The notes: generated from the letters alone by a model not told the origin. A DNA stretch of 64,000 nt from Portulaca oleracea (GCA_029582165.1 CM055877.1:6687855-6751854), one strand, 5' to 3'. Shown: positions 24,780-37,319, counted from the stretch's first letter. Translations and numbers: made by a program.

Positions 24780-25235
24780 AGTTTTTTGCTTGGGAAGCGA
24801 CGCAAGAGAGCATCTTGACTTGTAAAAATTTACATTAATGGGGGAAGATTATGGTTAATTGGTGTTGGAAGTGAGGGATCTTCAATCTCAGAAACATCTA
24901 TTGCTTTATTGTGACTTCTCTAGGTCTCTTTGGGGTTTAGCCTTTGGTTGTCTTGGGGTTACTTAGGTCGTATCCTATTCAATTAGGAGTCATCTCTTAT
25001 CAAGGGATAGTTTCTTTAGTAGGAAATCCAAGAGAAGGCCTTGGTAATACCACGTGTGATTTTTTGGGTTATCTGGAGAGAAAGGCACCAAAGGGTTTTT
25101 GTGGGGGTTGAAAACCCTCTTCAGAGATTGGAGGACAATTTTGTCAAGTACCTCTTCTTTTTTGTGAATGGGAAGTTCAATTCTTCCTCTTTTGAGAAGA
25201 TAGATTTGAGGTTTTTTTTTTTTTTTTATAATTAT
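24780..25235 (+). mobile_element. 5'-truncated LINE, 3' end of ORF2
   Basis: Broken reading frames give [13 protein letters not shown] and DSFFSRKSKRRPW, and at 25041-25150 VIFWVIWRERHQRVFVGVEN and LQRLEDNFVKYLFFF. This is the zf-RVT and C-terminal tail typical of plant LINE ORF2. It ends in a T-rich run at 25210-25227. Everything upstream of the zinc finger is missing, which is usual for incomplete reverse transcription. Confidence 0.75.
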
Positions 25236-25685
25236 TATTAAGTGTTATGTTTAATATGTTTGCAAAGATTTTCTTAAGAATTATTGAGTATTTTGAAATG
25301 AACTTGAATGTACTATTATTAATTATTATTTGCTAAAATTTGAGTTGATTTAACTAATATTAATTATGTCAAAAGATATTTATCTGCCATTTCTATATTA
25401 ATAGGGAAAAGGAATAATATATTGTTCTATGAAATATTAAACATCATATTCTTACATCTTAAGTTATTGTTATGAAAAATTATTTGAGTCCGTTACTATT
25501 CAATTTAATTGTGCATAATTACTTGATCACTGATTTGACAAAATTTTATTTCCAAAAGTTTAAATATTATGTGTTATTACCCAACATAATAATGTATTAG
25601 AAACCCTTGCTTTCCCACTTTTAGAGAAGCTGCCATGCTAACGCGATCGATTTTTATGCTTGTACTAATACAAGGTTATAAAATA

Positions 25686-26001
25686 CTCTCTCTGTTCCAT
25701 ATTAATTGTCACTTTATCTATTGTCATGGTCTCCAATATCACTTTTCGATTGATAATTTTTTTATATAATATTTTATCAACAATTGCAATGTTATACTTT
25801 TAGGATAATATTTTTCGTTACGAATCTAATGACAGTACTTTTATATAACAAGTATTGCATACATCGACAAATTTATGATAAAAAAATTTACAGTTTAACT
25901 ACGCAATTTCCAAAGACGATAATTAATATAGAATTTATGGTTAAATTTTTTAAATTTGACTGCATAATTTCCAAAGACGATAAATAATATGGAACGGGAG
26001 A
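25686..26001. mobile_element. Stowaway-like MITE
   Basis: The left end CTCTCTCTGTTCCATATTAA is inverted at the right in AATATGGAACGGGAG. The inner phrase TTTTTCGTTACGAATCTAATG is shared with copies at 48.4 and 58.9 kb. The motif TTTCCAAAGACGATAA occurs twice near the right end (about 25908 and 25968), a local duplication of about 60 bp. Confidence 0.7.
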
Positions 26002-26175
26002 AGTGTCTTGAGTAATAGCCCTCTAAAGTTAGGGTGTTATAGCCGAGCAATACGGCCTGATCGTAAAACCAATACATTGAAAGCTACTCTTTTGAAGACT
26101 GACCACGCTGTTTTTTGGCACATAAGATTGACCAAGCTTTGATCGAGAAGTAGAGGCTGTGGCAAGCAATCGAGT

Positions 26176-29100
26176 ATGAAGGTGTTGATGTTGATAGTGC
26201 TTTTGTTTGCGATTTTTTCTTCGTCATTATGTTCTTCCCAGAACCAGCGGAATTCACCTTCAAACAAGGACAAGTTTGGGCAAACTATTGTACTTCGTGT
26301 TGGCGGCAATGTTTATCCTGATGGGTACGTGGTTCTTTCTTTGCTGATTTTGGGTTTTTTTGTTGATTTTTAGTGTTGCCTCGCTCTGGGATCTTTTAGG
26401 TTTTTAGGGTTTCTTGAGTTGAAGTTTACGTTTGATTCGTTGACCAAGCCTTTTGGAAGTAATTACTCTGCAACTTGACTAATTTATTATTGAATTTGTA
26501 GATAGATCTTTAAATTATTCGAGCTAACATATGTAATGATGAAGAAGATCACCAAGCTGTCTATGATCTGTCCATTTTTGAAATATACTGCAGTAGGCCA
26601 GATTTCACATACATGTACAATAGCATTTGGTGTTTGACATGTATTTATTATTGAATTTGTAAATAGATCTTAAAATTATTCGAGCTAACATATGTAATGA
26701 TGAAGAAGATCACCAAGCTGTCTATGATCTGTCCATTTTTGAAATATACTGCAGTGGGCCAGATTTCACATACATGTACAATAGCATTTGGTGTTTGACA
26801 TGTATTTCACATACATATGCAAACATCCCATGTGTGACTTTGTTTTCGTACCTAGGGTTTTCTTGTTGGTCTTTCTATAACCATATACCCACCCTAAATT
26901 CCAACCCTTTCTATATTTTGAGTTTTTTTCCATTAGATCTCAGCATCTTAATGTTGTACATGTGATATGAGAACTATAGAGATCTTGGAGTACTGTTTGT
27001 TTCTTGTTGCAATTGGGTTATTTGAGCTAGCCAAACTCTATAAATAGTTGCTGGAGAAACAGGGAAATGATGGCTTTTTCTCATGTTGCTCAAGGGATGA
27101 TAAGACGTGGATTGTGGAAGGTATTAGGATTAATAGTGTTGGAAATTTCATGTATGTGGCAAAGATATGAATATGGACATTAGGCCTTACCTAAGGAGTT
27201 ATGTATGGCAAGACCCTAGAAATTAATGAGGTGCTTAAGTTGGTTTTGGGGACATAGGTGGGCTATATGGCTAGCCAAGGGAGCGAGCACAAAACTTGCT
27301 AAATCATTAAGAAATGAGGTACCATTCCTATGTATGTGTTGCATGAGGATGTCAATAAAGTTAGTACAAAAAATGAGTTTGAGGGGTAACACGTAGAAAA
27401 AGAAGTGAGGAGTTTCAGTTAGTGATGGAAGATCATAATCTCATAGTTGAGTTTCAGTAGCAATTGATTAAAGGGGCATAATAGATTTATAGCACACTGG
27501 GTGATGCAACTTTTAATGCCGAAGGGGCGTTATAGGTTTATAGCACACTGGGTGATGCAAACTTTAATGCCAAAGGGGCGAATAAGTTTCTGTTCTTTCA
27601 AATCATTATCCACCTTTTATCTGACACGTGGAGATGCTAGTGCCTAAATCAGGAAGATACAACGATAACGCCTAATGCAACAGGGTTTGGGAGATCCATA
27701 TATAAGCGACCTTAGCATTGTATATATTAAGTCAAGATGATAAAACGTTCAAATATGAGAGTGCCTTTGAGTTGTGAATAAGTTGTGAAATAGCCCAGTA
27801 GCCCACAAACTGGCAATTGTGGTGAGAAACCAAAAGAGTTGTTTTTGGCAATGTGCCAATCCTAAAGAGACCTCGCAGCAAGTTGTTCTCCTAGGAATCA
27901 AGTATTGAGGTTAGAATCTTAACCAATGAAGGATGAAACCCGGTGAACCATGAGGTCTAGAACAATGGAGTTACGAAAAAGGAAAAAAAAATAATTACCT
28001 TAATGAAGAGTACCAATGGAGAAAAAAAAGCTTATCAAGGGCTTTGGGAGCCAAAAAGGTAGATGGGGGAAAAAGATAGGGTGACACTGAGGTGTTAGTG
28101 CCTTATTAAAGATTATGTGGAGCTCCTCATGCTACCACTTCTGAGATCGGGGGTTGCCATGGCCTAAATTAACAAAAGGATTACTTGGTCTAAGCTTCTT
28201 AAATGCATAGGTAATTGAATCCATTAAAAACTTGGAAGCTCAAGTAAATTAGAAAGAAGCTCAAGAAGGGGACTTTTGCAAGAAGATTTGGAGATAATGT
28301 CCCCCCCCCCCCTCCCACACACACACACACCAACCACTCACAGGGGAAAAAAAAAAGAAACAAAAACGACAGTGAAGATGTTTATGTGGAAATTTTCTGC
28401 CAACAGAAGCAAACTCAGATTATGTAAATGATATAGGCAATAAGTAGTGAGGTTTTGAATAAATTGGGGACTTTGGTGGATGGAGCACTCAGTATCTATA
28501 TGATCACAACCAATATAGGGTATAAGGGTTTGACACAAGTGAGAAATGCATTGTGGTGATGATGATTGCCCCCAAGTAAATGCCAACTGAGTTTTGATGT
28601 TTGGTGGCCTAATCAGATTGGGCATATTGGCTCGGGATGATGATGGCACTGCATTCTGGACCTTCTGTCTTCTGATAGCGAGAAGCTTATGGGCAGTTTA
28701 GGCTTCTAAGCACTTTGTGTTCATCTTTGAGGCTAACTGACAGAATAGGCTTACAAGGGTTACATATACAAGGAGTATTTGTCTAATTGAATGCTCATCT
28801 CCACCGAACACTCCAAATGGTTTGCCCTCACTATCATAATTCAAAGCATTAGTGTCCTCTTTTGATAAATTTGATTGTACGAGTATAAATAGAGAGGGAG
28901 TTGCTCTTGTTGCTAGGCTTAGGTGTTATCCGGAGAAGAAGCTTGAACTTGTTTAGCGTTGCAACTTTGCTAGGGGGCTTTTGGTGCTTTTGGGTGGACT
29001 TATATGATCAAGAAAAAATAGCTTTTCTTCTCATTAAAAAAGTAAGAAAACCAAAAAGGCAGCACGGGTCACCTTTGTAATGTTTAGCCAGGCACCCAAT

Positions 29101-31531
29101 AGTGAATGACATGCAAGAATATTGTTTGTTTGTATGTGGATACATTCTAATCTAGCATTTGGCATGGACATATATAACTTCGATATGACAGCCAATGGCA
29201 AAATATAAGAGATTTACATTTGACAGATAAAGTTGTGCTAACACAAATGCTTTAGGACTTTCTTTTTCTGACGATATAGACACAACCACTAAAATAACAC
29301 AACTGAACCAGTTTTCAAGTATCCTGATAATGTATGGTGAGACCAATGAAGCCGTAATATTTGAACATTCTAATTAGTGCTTCAATGTGAATGCGTTTAT
29401 AGATTGAATTTGAATGGACAAAATGTGCAAGGCTTATTTATTGCGAGACATGTGTGCAGGTATTTTTATACAACTCTAAATATCGGAGAACCACCTAAGC
29501 CTTACCATCTTGATATCGACACTGGGAGTGACCTCACTTGGGTACAATGTGACGCTCCTTGCGTGCGTTGCCATCAGGTATGATTCGATTTGGTTTTATG
29601 AGATCATCCATTCTTTTGTTTTGATTTAGTTGTGTTTGATCATTCTATGCTTTATTTATCTAAAGCATAATATGCTCTTTTCATGCAGAGTCCGCATAAG
29701 CCTTATAAACCTCGAAACAATGCCTTGACATGCAAGGAGCCTTTGTGTAGTTCCTTGCAACATCTGTCCAATGAACCATGTCACAACCCTAGTGAACAAT
29801 GTGACTACGAAATCGAGTATGCTGATCAGGGCTTATCCATTGGTGTGTTGGTGAAGGACAATTTTCCTCTTCGTTTTTTGAACGGTTCTTTAGCTCGACC
29901 TTCTCTTGCATTTGGGTTGGTATAACTTTACGCCTTTCCCGCTCACAACATTCAAAATGTTACGAGTCTTTAGCGTTGGCATCTTAGCTTTAGTCATGAG
30001 TCCACTAATATAAACACGTGCCGCCTCTTGCAGCTGTGGTTATGATCAAGAAATCCCAAGTTCCAGTCCCCCTCTTGTGGACGGAGTTCTTGGACTAGCT
30101 AATAGGAAGTCAAGCATCTTGTCCCAGCTTCATGGATTAGGATTGACAAGTAATGTGTTTGGCCATTGCTTTAGTAGTGAAGGAGGAGGCTACTTTTTCT
30201 TTGGTAATGAGCTAATCCCCTCCGAAACTGTTTGGGTACCAATGTCCAAGAAGTATGTCGGGTAAGGATTTTCTCGCCATTTACCAAGCTTCCTATTCAT
30301 TGCTTAATCAGCCTTGTGTTCGGTTTTGTTTTGTCGTATGTCTTTTTCATACTTTATGCAAACTCTTGCTGTGATTAATTGTTAGGACATATTACTCCGT
30401 GGGACCGGCTGAGCTAACTTCTGGTGGGAAAAGCCTTGTGAATGCTGGTGGTCTTTCCATGGTTCTTGATAGTGGAAGCACCTATACATATCTCGTTAGT
30501 CACGTATATGAAGCTGCTTTATCTATGGTAGTTAACAACACATGAATTCTTCATATGTTTACTTCTCGAAAGCAATTGGCGGTTTGTACTAATTTCCCCC
30601 AAATTAATTCTCTTCTGTCCAGATAAAGAAAAATATGAACACAAGCCAGTTGAAGGATGCCCCTGAAGACAAAACCCTTACAATGTGTTGGAAAGGCGCT
30701 CAACCCTTCAAATCCATTAATGATGTTAAGAAGTTTTTCAAACCACTGGCCTTATGCTTTACTAATCCGAAGAATGTAATCATGGAAATCCCACCGGAGG
30801 CTTATCTCATTATTAGCGTAAGTTTCTGCTATCTAATTTATAACTCCTAATGAAGCTTTCTATAAAATTGCTTTTGTTCAAGAAGCACTTCGTTGTGAGG
30901 AGTATTACTCTATGATTATTTCTTCAGTCTTTCCTATATCACGCTTTTGTTCTGACCTTATCTAAACTAAATATGATACGTCGTTTTTCCTTTGCATAGA
31001 AAAAAGGCAATGTGTGCTTGGGCATTTTGGATGGTTCAGAAGCACAATTGGGAGATCTCAATATCCTTGGAGGTTAGACAAGTGCAAAAACTATTTGACT
31101 TTGCAATTTCTTCCCTCTGTTCGAATATTAAGTCATTTCTAGACTTTCCAACTACCATAAGCTTAAGTTTTTGGCTAAATGAGGGTCTTTCAATTTCATG
31201 GGTAAATTATGGTTAGTTAGAACTTAGAAGCTACCCAAACTTTTACCTAAAACTACCCACAAAACTCAACTATCCCTAGGCTTACCAAAACCTTCCGAAA
31301 CAGCAAAACTTAACTTTACCATACGGTCCTTACCTTACCTCGCCGATGAAATGGACAGATCCTTGGTTCTTGCAGAAGCTTGTTTGCCCAATTTCACTTA
31401 AATTTATGTTTTCATGCCCATCTACAGACATCACATTGCTGGACAAAATGGTGATCTACGACAATGAGAAGGATCGGATTGGATGGATACCGGCAAAATG
31501 TGACAGACTTCCCAAGTTCGGATTTACATGA
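26176..31531 (+). CDS. A1-family aspartic protease, nucellin/Asp1-like
   Basis: Eight exons join in frame: 26176-26324, 29460-29577, 29689-29915, 30034-30261, 30386-30527, 30623-30817, 31000-31072 and 31428-31531. The product is 411 aa. Residues 1-20 (MKVLMLIVLLFAIFSSSLCS) form a signal peptide, so the enzyme should enter the secretory pathway. The mature part begins GYFYTTLNIGEPPKPYHLDI. The two catalytic motifs are DTGS (Asp70) and DSGS (Asp269). Cys-rich WVQCDAPCVRC and the CGYDQ stretch are typical of the nucellin-like group, and the C-terminus has YDNEKDRIGWIPAKC. There is no plant-specific insert of the phytepsin type. Nucellin-like enzymes are linked to cell death and nutrient supply in reproductive tissue, but the substrate here cannot be read from sequence. 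Exon 1 is separated from the rest by a 3.1-kb intron. Confidence 0.93.
26325..29459. other. Large intron 1 of the aspartic protease gene
   Basis: The intron contains a direct duplication with a period of about 161 bp (TTTATTATTGAATTTGTA at about 26483 and 26644), a 53-bp direct repeat (TTTATAGCACACTGGGTGAT at about 27490 and 27540), and a C12 run followed by a CA microsatellite at 28301-28330. The stretch 27060-28960 has the look of decayed retroelement DNA but no domain could be named. A 103-codon minus-strand frame at 28338-28649 resembles no known family. Confidence 0.55.
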
Positions 31532-32276
31532 ACTGTTGACTTATGTTTCTGAGTTCATTAACAACATTTAAGCCGCACGATTTTTGCCCACGTGTTAACC
31601 ACCATGCATTATGGTGTTGACAGGTATTTACAGCCGGACGACATCTATGATGAACTTTAGGCATTTAGCAATGCCCAATAAATGCAGGGAGAACCGTTAC
31701 ACAAAAGCATGGTGAATATAGGAGGATAGTAAATAGATATGCATTTTTGCTTACATAGATTGGGGACAGTGAACATTCCTTTTGGGAGAGGCTTAGTTTG
31801 ATGTACATGATTATAATAGTAAAGAAAGGGTGTTACATATATAAACAGCTATCAAGATTACCAATATAGTTGTAACGAGGCGGTTATTGAAGCTTATTTT
31901 GAGTTTCGGTTCAAGATATTCTAATTTTATCCCTAGGGTTTTATTCCAGGGTTCAACATCAAGGAACTCTACAGGTCATAGCAAGGGTCAAGAGGTAAGT
32001 ATTGAAGTGTCCTTGCATAGGGATGACGATGGATCGAATCTTGGTGTGATCTATCAAGATCCATACCAATCTTAATTCTATGGATTTAGTTTCAGATCCA
32101 ATCCATATCCATTGGGTCCAAAAATATGGTTCATTGAGTTATCTTGACATATGTTGATTTGGTTTATATTATTAGGAGTAAAGTTATGATAGAAGTGCTT
32201 GAATTGCGCAGAACGATGTAGTTGGATGTGGTAAAAAAAAAATATGAGTATTCATGATATATAGCTATAACAGCGT
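31532..32276. other. 3' flank of the aspartic protease gene
   Basis: This holds the 3' UTR and intergenic sequence. No coding potential was recognised beyond a 62-codon frame at 31887-32075. No repeat element was identified. Confidence 0.4.
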
Positions 32277-33165
32277 TTGAACAAAAATGTTACTCAACTT
32301 TCTATTTTAGTAAAAAATATCACTAATCTTTAAAAATTATCATTAAGCACTCAACTTTCCAAAAAAACATCAAACAAGTCAATAAGAAGTCAAAAAAGTT
32401 AATAAGTAAAAAATGTTATAATAGTGACATTTTTTACTCTTTTTTTTAAAAGTTGAGTGACATTTTTTATTTTTTTAAAAGTTGAATGATATTTTTGACT
32501 TTTTTGAAAAGTTGAATGACATTAATGATAGTTTTTAAAAATCAATATCATTTTTTTTAGGGTTGTTGGATGCTAATATATTGAACTTTGGGGGTGTTGG
32601 ACAATAATACACTGAACTTTAACCTTGGACAATAATACACTGAACTTTGGGGGGTGTTGAATAATAATGCATCCAGAACGATTCCGGCAGTGACTGACTC
32701 GGTGGCAATCCTACTTAATAGGTGCAGGAGATGAATTGACCTAAAAATATTTAAATTTATGATATATTAGCTAATCCACACATTAGCAAAGAGAATGAAC
32801 TTTGAAAAGAGTAAAAAAAACATAAAATCACATTTGCTTAAACGTGTTTTCGCTGAGAGATTGTTGTTGTAATTGTATAAAATCACATTTGCTTGTGTAG
32901 ATTAGTAGACATGTCATAAATTTAGATATTATTTGGCCAATTTATCTTCTCAACCAGCCCCATAAGATCACCACCAAGTCAACCACCATCAAAGTTCAGT
33001 GCATTATTGTCCAAGGTCAAAGTTCAGTGCATTATTGTCCATGGTCAAAGTTCAGTGCATTATTGTCCAATACCCCAAAAGTTCAGTATATTAGCATCCA
33101 ATAACCCTTTTTTTTACTATAATGGAAAGTTTAGTGACATTTTTATCTAAGTACTCTAATAAGTT
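32277..33165. mobile_element. Outer TIR element interrupted by a second element
   Basis: The left AACAAAAATGTTACTCAACT and the inverted right end AGATAAAAATGTCACTAAAC match, continuing through ATTTTAGTAAAAAA/ATTATAGTAAAAAA. A different TIR element sits inside at 32560-33107. The inner body has repeats of AAAAGTTGARTGACATT. No coding content was found. Confidence 0.55.
32560..33107. mobile_element. Inner MULE-like MITE with 9-bp target duplication
   Basis: The left end GGGTTGTTGGATGCTAATAT and the inverted right end GGGTTATTGGATGCTAATAT match over at least 60 bp. The flanks 32551-32559 and 33108-33116 are both TTTTTTTTA, a 9-bp duplication, though of low complexity. Each TIR contains several copies of ACAATAATRCACTGAACTTT. 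A diverged relative lies at 56111-56350. Confidence 0.7.
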
Positions 33166-33309
33166 GAAAAGAAGTAATCATCATGGAGCCATGGGGGAGA
33201 GCTATAACTAATTAGCAAAGATTTGAGAAAAATATTATGACAATCCAGCAAAGTCATTTTCTCATGTGTTTGAGACACAAAGTCTATGACTCTATGATAC
33301 AACAATATA

Positions 33310-33425
33310 TATTACTTGCACCCGGGGGCGCTAGAGCACGTGCTTTAGGATATTTGTGGTGAACAATCATAATAATAAGAGTAATCAATCGTAATATTTA
33401 GAGCATATTTTTCGAGTGCACATAA
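33310..33425. repeat. Copy of the GAGCAYRTGCTC repeat
   Basis: The words AGAGCACGTGCTTTAGGATA, GGTGAACAATCATAATAAT and GTAATATTTAGAGCATA match the repeats at 5.5-5.9 kb and 44.1-44.3 kb. Confidence 0.5.
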
Positions 33426-34089
33426 CAAATTGTAATGAAGAAATCGCAATCAATGGATGACTGAAGGGGACGGTTAGAATTATTAAAGAGGATTAAAAGG
33501 GACAACTAATCATCAGCACATCCATCTCTCTCTACCTTTCTAACTTACCTATCTCAACCAAAGCCCTAAAATTGAAGAGGACAGTTTCGAATATCAATAG
33601 AGAATGTGAATCACAAAATCCTCAACTCACAATATGCGTACTTTCTATATATCAAATATCAATGGAGGAAACGTTACATGAATATGATACTCCAAAATCT
33701 CACTCAACTTTGAAAACCTTGAAAATAAGCTTTAGATGCCGTGAATGACATGCATGTACAACATTTGAGGTCATAAAGTTATTACCGGGAAAGAGAATAG
33801 AGGGAAAGGAGTGAAGTAAGGTAGCTAAGAGGAGTCTTTTTGTCTATAAAATGGCATGTCTAGACTCGATGTATAACAACTATCTCCACTCTAAAACCAC
33901 ATTGTTTCTACCTCGTCCTCCAATGATGAGCCCAATAATCTCCTTCTCTAATGTATTTGTTGTTGAACCCAAGACCTCAACATCATCAGAATCAAGAGCT
34001 CCACCCTCCACTAAAATTGAGTTCTCCATCTCCAACAATGAGCATAACAACCTTCTATTGATTTGAGTTCTCCATCTTTGTTCCTCGAG
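33426..34089. other. Intergenic stretch with a doubtful small ORF
   Basis: A TATA-like CTATAAAATGG at 33844-33854 directly overlaps an ATG at 33851 that opens 71 codons (to 34066). An 82-codon frame runs the other way (34128-33880). Neither shows a domain, a signal peptide or a repeat, so no gene is called. Confidence 0.3.
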
Positions 34090-35560
34090 GATCGCGCTAA
34101 TATCGGGTATTTTTCTACCATGTACCAACTTGGGAATTTCTAAGGGCCTCGAGGTTTGTTGGTCCTAGAAGTTAAGAAAAGAGGCGGTGGATCTGGGTAA
34201 TTTTCGATCTCACAAGCCCAGAAAGTCCCCACCTGGAGGCTAGGAAGAAGTCAAAAGGGTCAAGTTCAAACCAAGAGGCATTTTGGTAATTTGACAAGGG
34301 TATAACTCGGACCTATGGAACACCAAGGAGGAGCAATGGAGAAATCGGGACCGAAGGGGTTCAAACGGAACTAAGAAAGATCGAAGAAGGAAAAAGGAAA
34401 AAGGAAAGAGGAAAAAAGTGGGCAAAATTGGGCACAAAAAAACACCAAAAAATTACTCGGAGGTACCTTAACTTTTGGTGAAATATTTTTCAGATACCCC
34501 AACTTTTCAAAACTCATTTTGGGGTACCCTTACTTTTTGTGTTGGAAATTATTAGGTGCTTTTTCGGTCATCAATTTGGTTAAGTGACCGAAATACCCTT
34601 GTTCTCCCATTTTTTAAGAAATACCCTTAAAGAAGAAGAACAAGGGTATTTCGGTCACTCAATAAAATTGATGGCCGGAAAAGCACCAAATAATTGCTAA
34701 CCCAAAAAGTTAGGGTACCTCGAAATGAGTTTTCAAAAGTTGGGGTACTGAAAAATAGTTTCCCCAAATATTGGGGTACCCCCGAGTAATTTTTTGAAAA
34801 AACACATGTCTTCACTCTTTTGATCATAACTCCTTCAATATAAATTCGATGATTAAAAAATTTGGTGAGCTTATATTACACACCGAGAGCTTTCCGTCGA
34901 TATATTATAAGCCCAAATCGGAGTTCAAACGAAGAAGTTATGCACGTTGGAAGTTGGTAGAAGCCAACAGAAGCCTGCCGGCGCCCAGCCAAGCGTGAGC
35001 TACACCTGCCCTATTTTTTCCATGGTTGACGCACGGCTGGCGCCTCTGAGGCGCTGGCCGCATCTCAGCCTTTTTTCAGCAGATGTTTGTGACTTTCCCT
35101 CCCCTTTTCCTATATATTTGTGCTCCCTTCATTTTAGATCTAATTTTTGAACAATTGAGTCTTAGGTTTAGCCACTTGAAAAATACCTTGTGAGTTGTAG
35201 GGTATTTGAAACCCTTGTTATTAAGATTAATCCTTAGTGGATTAATTAGTTAATTTCCTTTTATTCAGGTGAGTTGGTGTGTTTTCTTCCAATTTTTGAA
35301 TGGAAATTCTTAGAGTTTCAAGTGTGGGTGCTACTGGAGAATCCTTGCAACCTTCTTGAGGTTCTTAGGCTAATTGGTGAGTTTTACTCTTTAATTAGTC
35401 ATATCTCTTTATTATTCTTGCTGTTGTGATTGATTTTTATCATTAATCTCCAAAAAAACCTAAAAATTAGTGGTAGTTTTATGAGTTATAAATTGGAGTT
35501 TTTTTCAAACCCTAAATAGTTAGTGAATACTTAACCTCTCATATTTATCCATTCGAAGGA
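34090..35560. mobile_element. Possible LTR or LTR-like fragment
   Basis: The composition is unlike the AT-rich flanks. It holds phrases such as GGGTATAACTCGGACCTATG, CGATGATTAAAAAATTTGG and CAAACGAAGAAGTTATGCAC that I associate with plant Gypsy LTRs, then a TATA-like CCTATATATTTGTGC at 35108 and a leader-like stretch. No protein domain, primer-binding site or second LTR was found, so a solo LTR is only a guess. A palindromic MITE (34447-34796) is nested in it. Confidence 0.3.
34447..34796. mobile_element. Palindromic MITE, copy 1
   Basis: Almost the whole 350 bp folds into one hairpin. The left arm AAAAATTACTCGGAGGTACC is mirrored at the right as GGTACCCCCGAGTAATTTTT, and the match continues inward over about 170 bp through GTGACCGAAATACCCTTGTT. 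The second copy is at 61762-62092. Confidence 0.8.
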
Positions 35561-35876
35561 TCCCCGAATTCCATAGATCAATCTACAACAATGAGCACCG
35601 CAATGATATAAATGGAGGAAGAGGGGAGCTGAGTACAATGATGAAAACTTAAGCCAAATTGTGAGTAAACCAAAATGTATGTCTTCTTCCAACAATTGTT
35701 TGATATTTTCTGTGCATTTTTGTAGGAAAAGGTATAACTATTGAGCAACCATATGTAAAAAAAAAAAATGTTAAGCAATGAATTGAAATTTTGATAAAAA
35801 ATTATTTGTTAAGATGCTATTTGTTATTAATATTTTGTATCAAAAAAATGCATTGCTTCATTGACTCTCTTTTTTC

Positions 35877-35924
35877 ATAATAATAATAATAATAATAATA
35901 ATAATATTTGCTATTTGTTATTAA

Positions 35925-35978
<54 letters not shown>
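35877..35978. repeat. (TAA)n followed by (ATT)n microsatellite
   Basis: About ten TAA units (35877-35906) are separated by 16 bp from about 18 ATT units (35923-35978). The two tracts are complementary, so the locus is an inverted pair able to form a hairpin. Confidence 0.9.
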
Positions 35979-36079
35979 GTGTGCTGGAATAACAACATAG
36001 AGGATTGTATTAGGGTCACATATTTGCTCAAATGTTTCTCAAATAAAATTTGATAAACTTTGACCTAAAGTAACAAAAT

Positions 36080-36620
36080 GTCTATACAACTAGGGATGAC
36101 AGTGAGTGGGGTTCGTCTGATTTTGGGGAAAAATAAATCTCCGCTCCCAATGAGGTTGTGGATGAGGTAAATAATTAAATCCCGACGCAAGGATGGGGTG
36201 GGGATGAGGACAAAATTTTCCCTATCACCGCCTCTGTTTCCCCGCTCAGTAAAGTTACCCACCATATATTTCTCATCCCCCTGCTCGATATCTATTAAAA
36301 TACATAAATACTCTTCATGCATTGAATTTGTATGTATAATTTAAGGCAATTTGTAATTTTAGTTAATCAAAAACTCTAAGCGTATATAAATAATTTACCA
36401 TCTCTAACCACAATTCCTCATTTTCACTCTCTAATTGTCTTAGTCTTAGTAGTTAGTATTAATCTTATCCTCCCCGGAGCCTGTTGGGTTTGGGCACCCG
36501 CTAGGGATGGGGTAGATTCCCCTCCCCCCACGATCACGGACAACGGGTAATGGAGTGGGAATGAGAGTGGGGTGCCTGTGCAGGGACTAGGAATATACCA
36601 CTGCACTCACCCCGCTCCCT
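36080..36620. mobile_element. Degenerate GC-richer TIR fragment (hAT-like)
   Basis: CTAGGGATGACAGTGAGTGG at the left and repeated GGGGATG, CCCCGCTC and GCTAGGGATGGGG words resemble plant hAT MITEs of the TAGGGGTGGCA type. A clean pair of ends could not be found, so the copy is truncated or rearranged. Confidence 0.35.
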
Positions 36621-36889
36621 TCCCTATATACAACATTAATTTTGAAACACATGAACATCACATGACAATAACAAACTCACAAAATAAACATGCTTGAGTG
36701 GAATTTGTGAATCCAAATGTTGGCAGGGCTAGTAAGATTCATGGGTAAGATAATGTAAATAAGTTTTGGTAATTTATAGCAAATTTTGATATTTTTTCTG
36801 AATTTTTTGGTAATTTTTGGTGACTTTGTATGAATTTTAATAAATATAGGTATATGATTAACAAAAATTCAATTTCTACTTAATCATAA

Positions 36890-37060
36890 TTTATTTACCA
36901 ATTTTTACCAATTTAACATTGAAAATTCTACCATAGTTGAATTTATTTTCAATTATGGTAGTTGAAAATTTTATATCATTCATTTATCAAAAATAAATCA
37001 TACTATTTATTAAAAAGTTTTGAAAATTCTGCCATAGTTGAAAATAAATTCAACTAATCT
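36890..37060. repeat. Foldback repeat CATAGTTGAA
   Basis: ATTCTACCATAGTTGAATTT, TTCAATTATGGTAGTTGAAA and TTCTGCCATAGTTGAAAATA alternate in both orientations. Related sequence lies at 20.67-21.09 kb. It ends about 170 bp upstream of the PABN TATA box. Confidence 0.45.
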
Positions 37061-37227
37061 TTTAAGTTGATGAAAAGGTGGATAATTTTTCAAAACCTTT
37101 TCTTTTTTGGTTCTTTTGAAACCATCGAAACTCTTTTTTCTTTTTCATACTTTAGGAAAACAAAACCCAAAAATAAAAATAAAAATAAAAATCAAATTCG
37201 GAAGATATTTATTGATACCCTTGCCAC

Positions 37228-37236
37228 TATATATAC
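37228..37236 (+). promoter_or_regulatory. Candidate TATA box of the PABN gene
   Basis: CTATATATA lies 84 bp upstream of the ATG at 37320, a normal distance for a plant gene with a short 5' UTR. Confidence 0.55.
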
Positions 37237-37319
37237 GCTACAGTGGTATTCGACAGGCAGAAATCAGAGAGTTTAGCAGGCAGAAACCTAAAAACCCGAC
37301 TGTCGAGGAGAGAGAAAAA

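Noticed and set aside
33851..34066. Small host gene of 71 codons behind a TATA-like box
   Set aside because: No domain, no signal peptide, an opposing frame of similar length, and repeat-rich surroundings. Not supported as a gene.
34090..35560. Complete LTR retrotransposon
   Set aside because: No gag-pol domains, primer-binding site or second LTR could be found; only a weak LTR-like call is kept.
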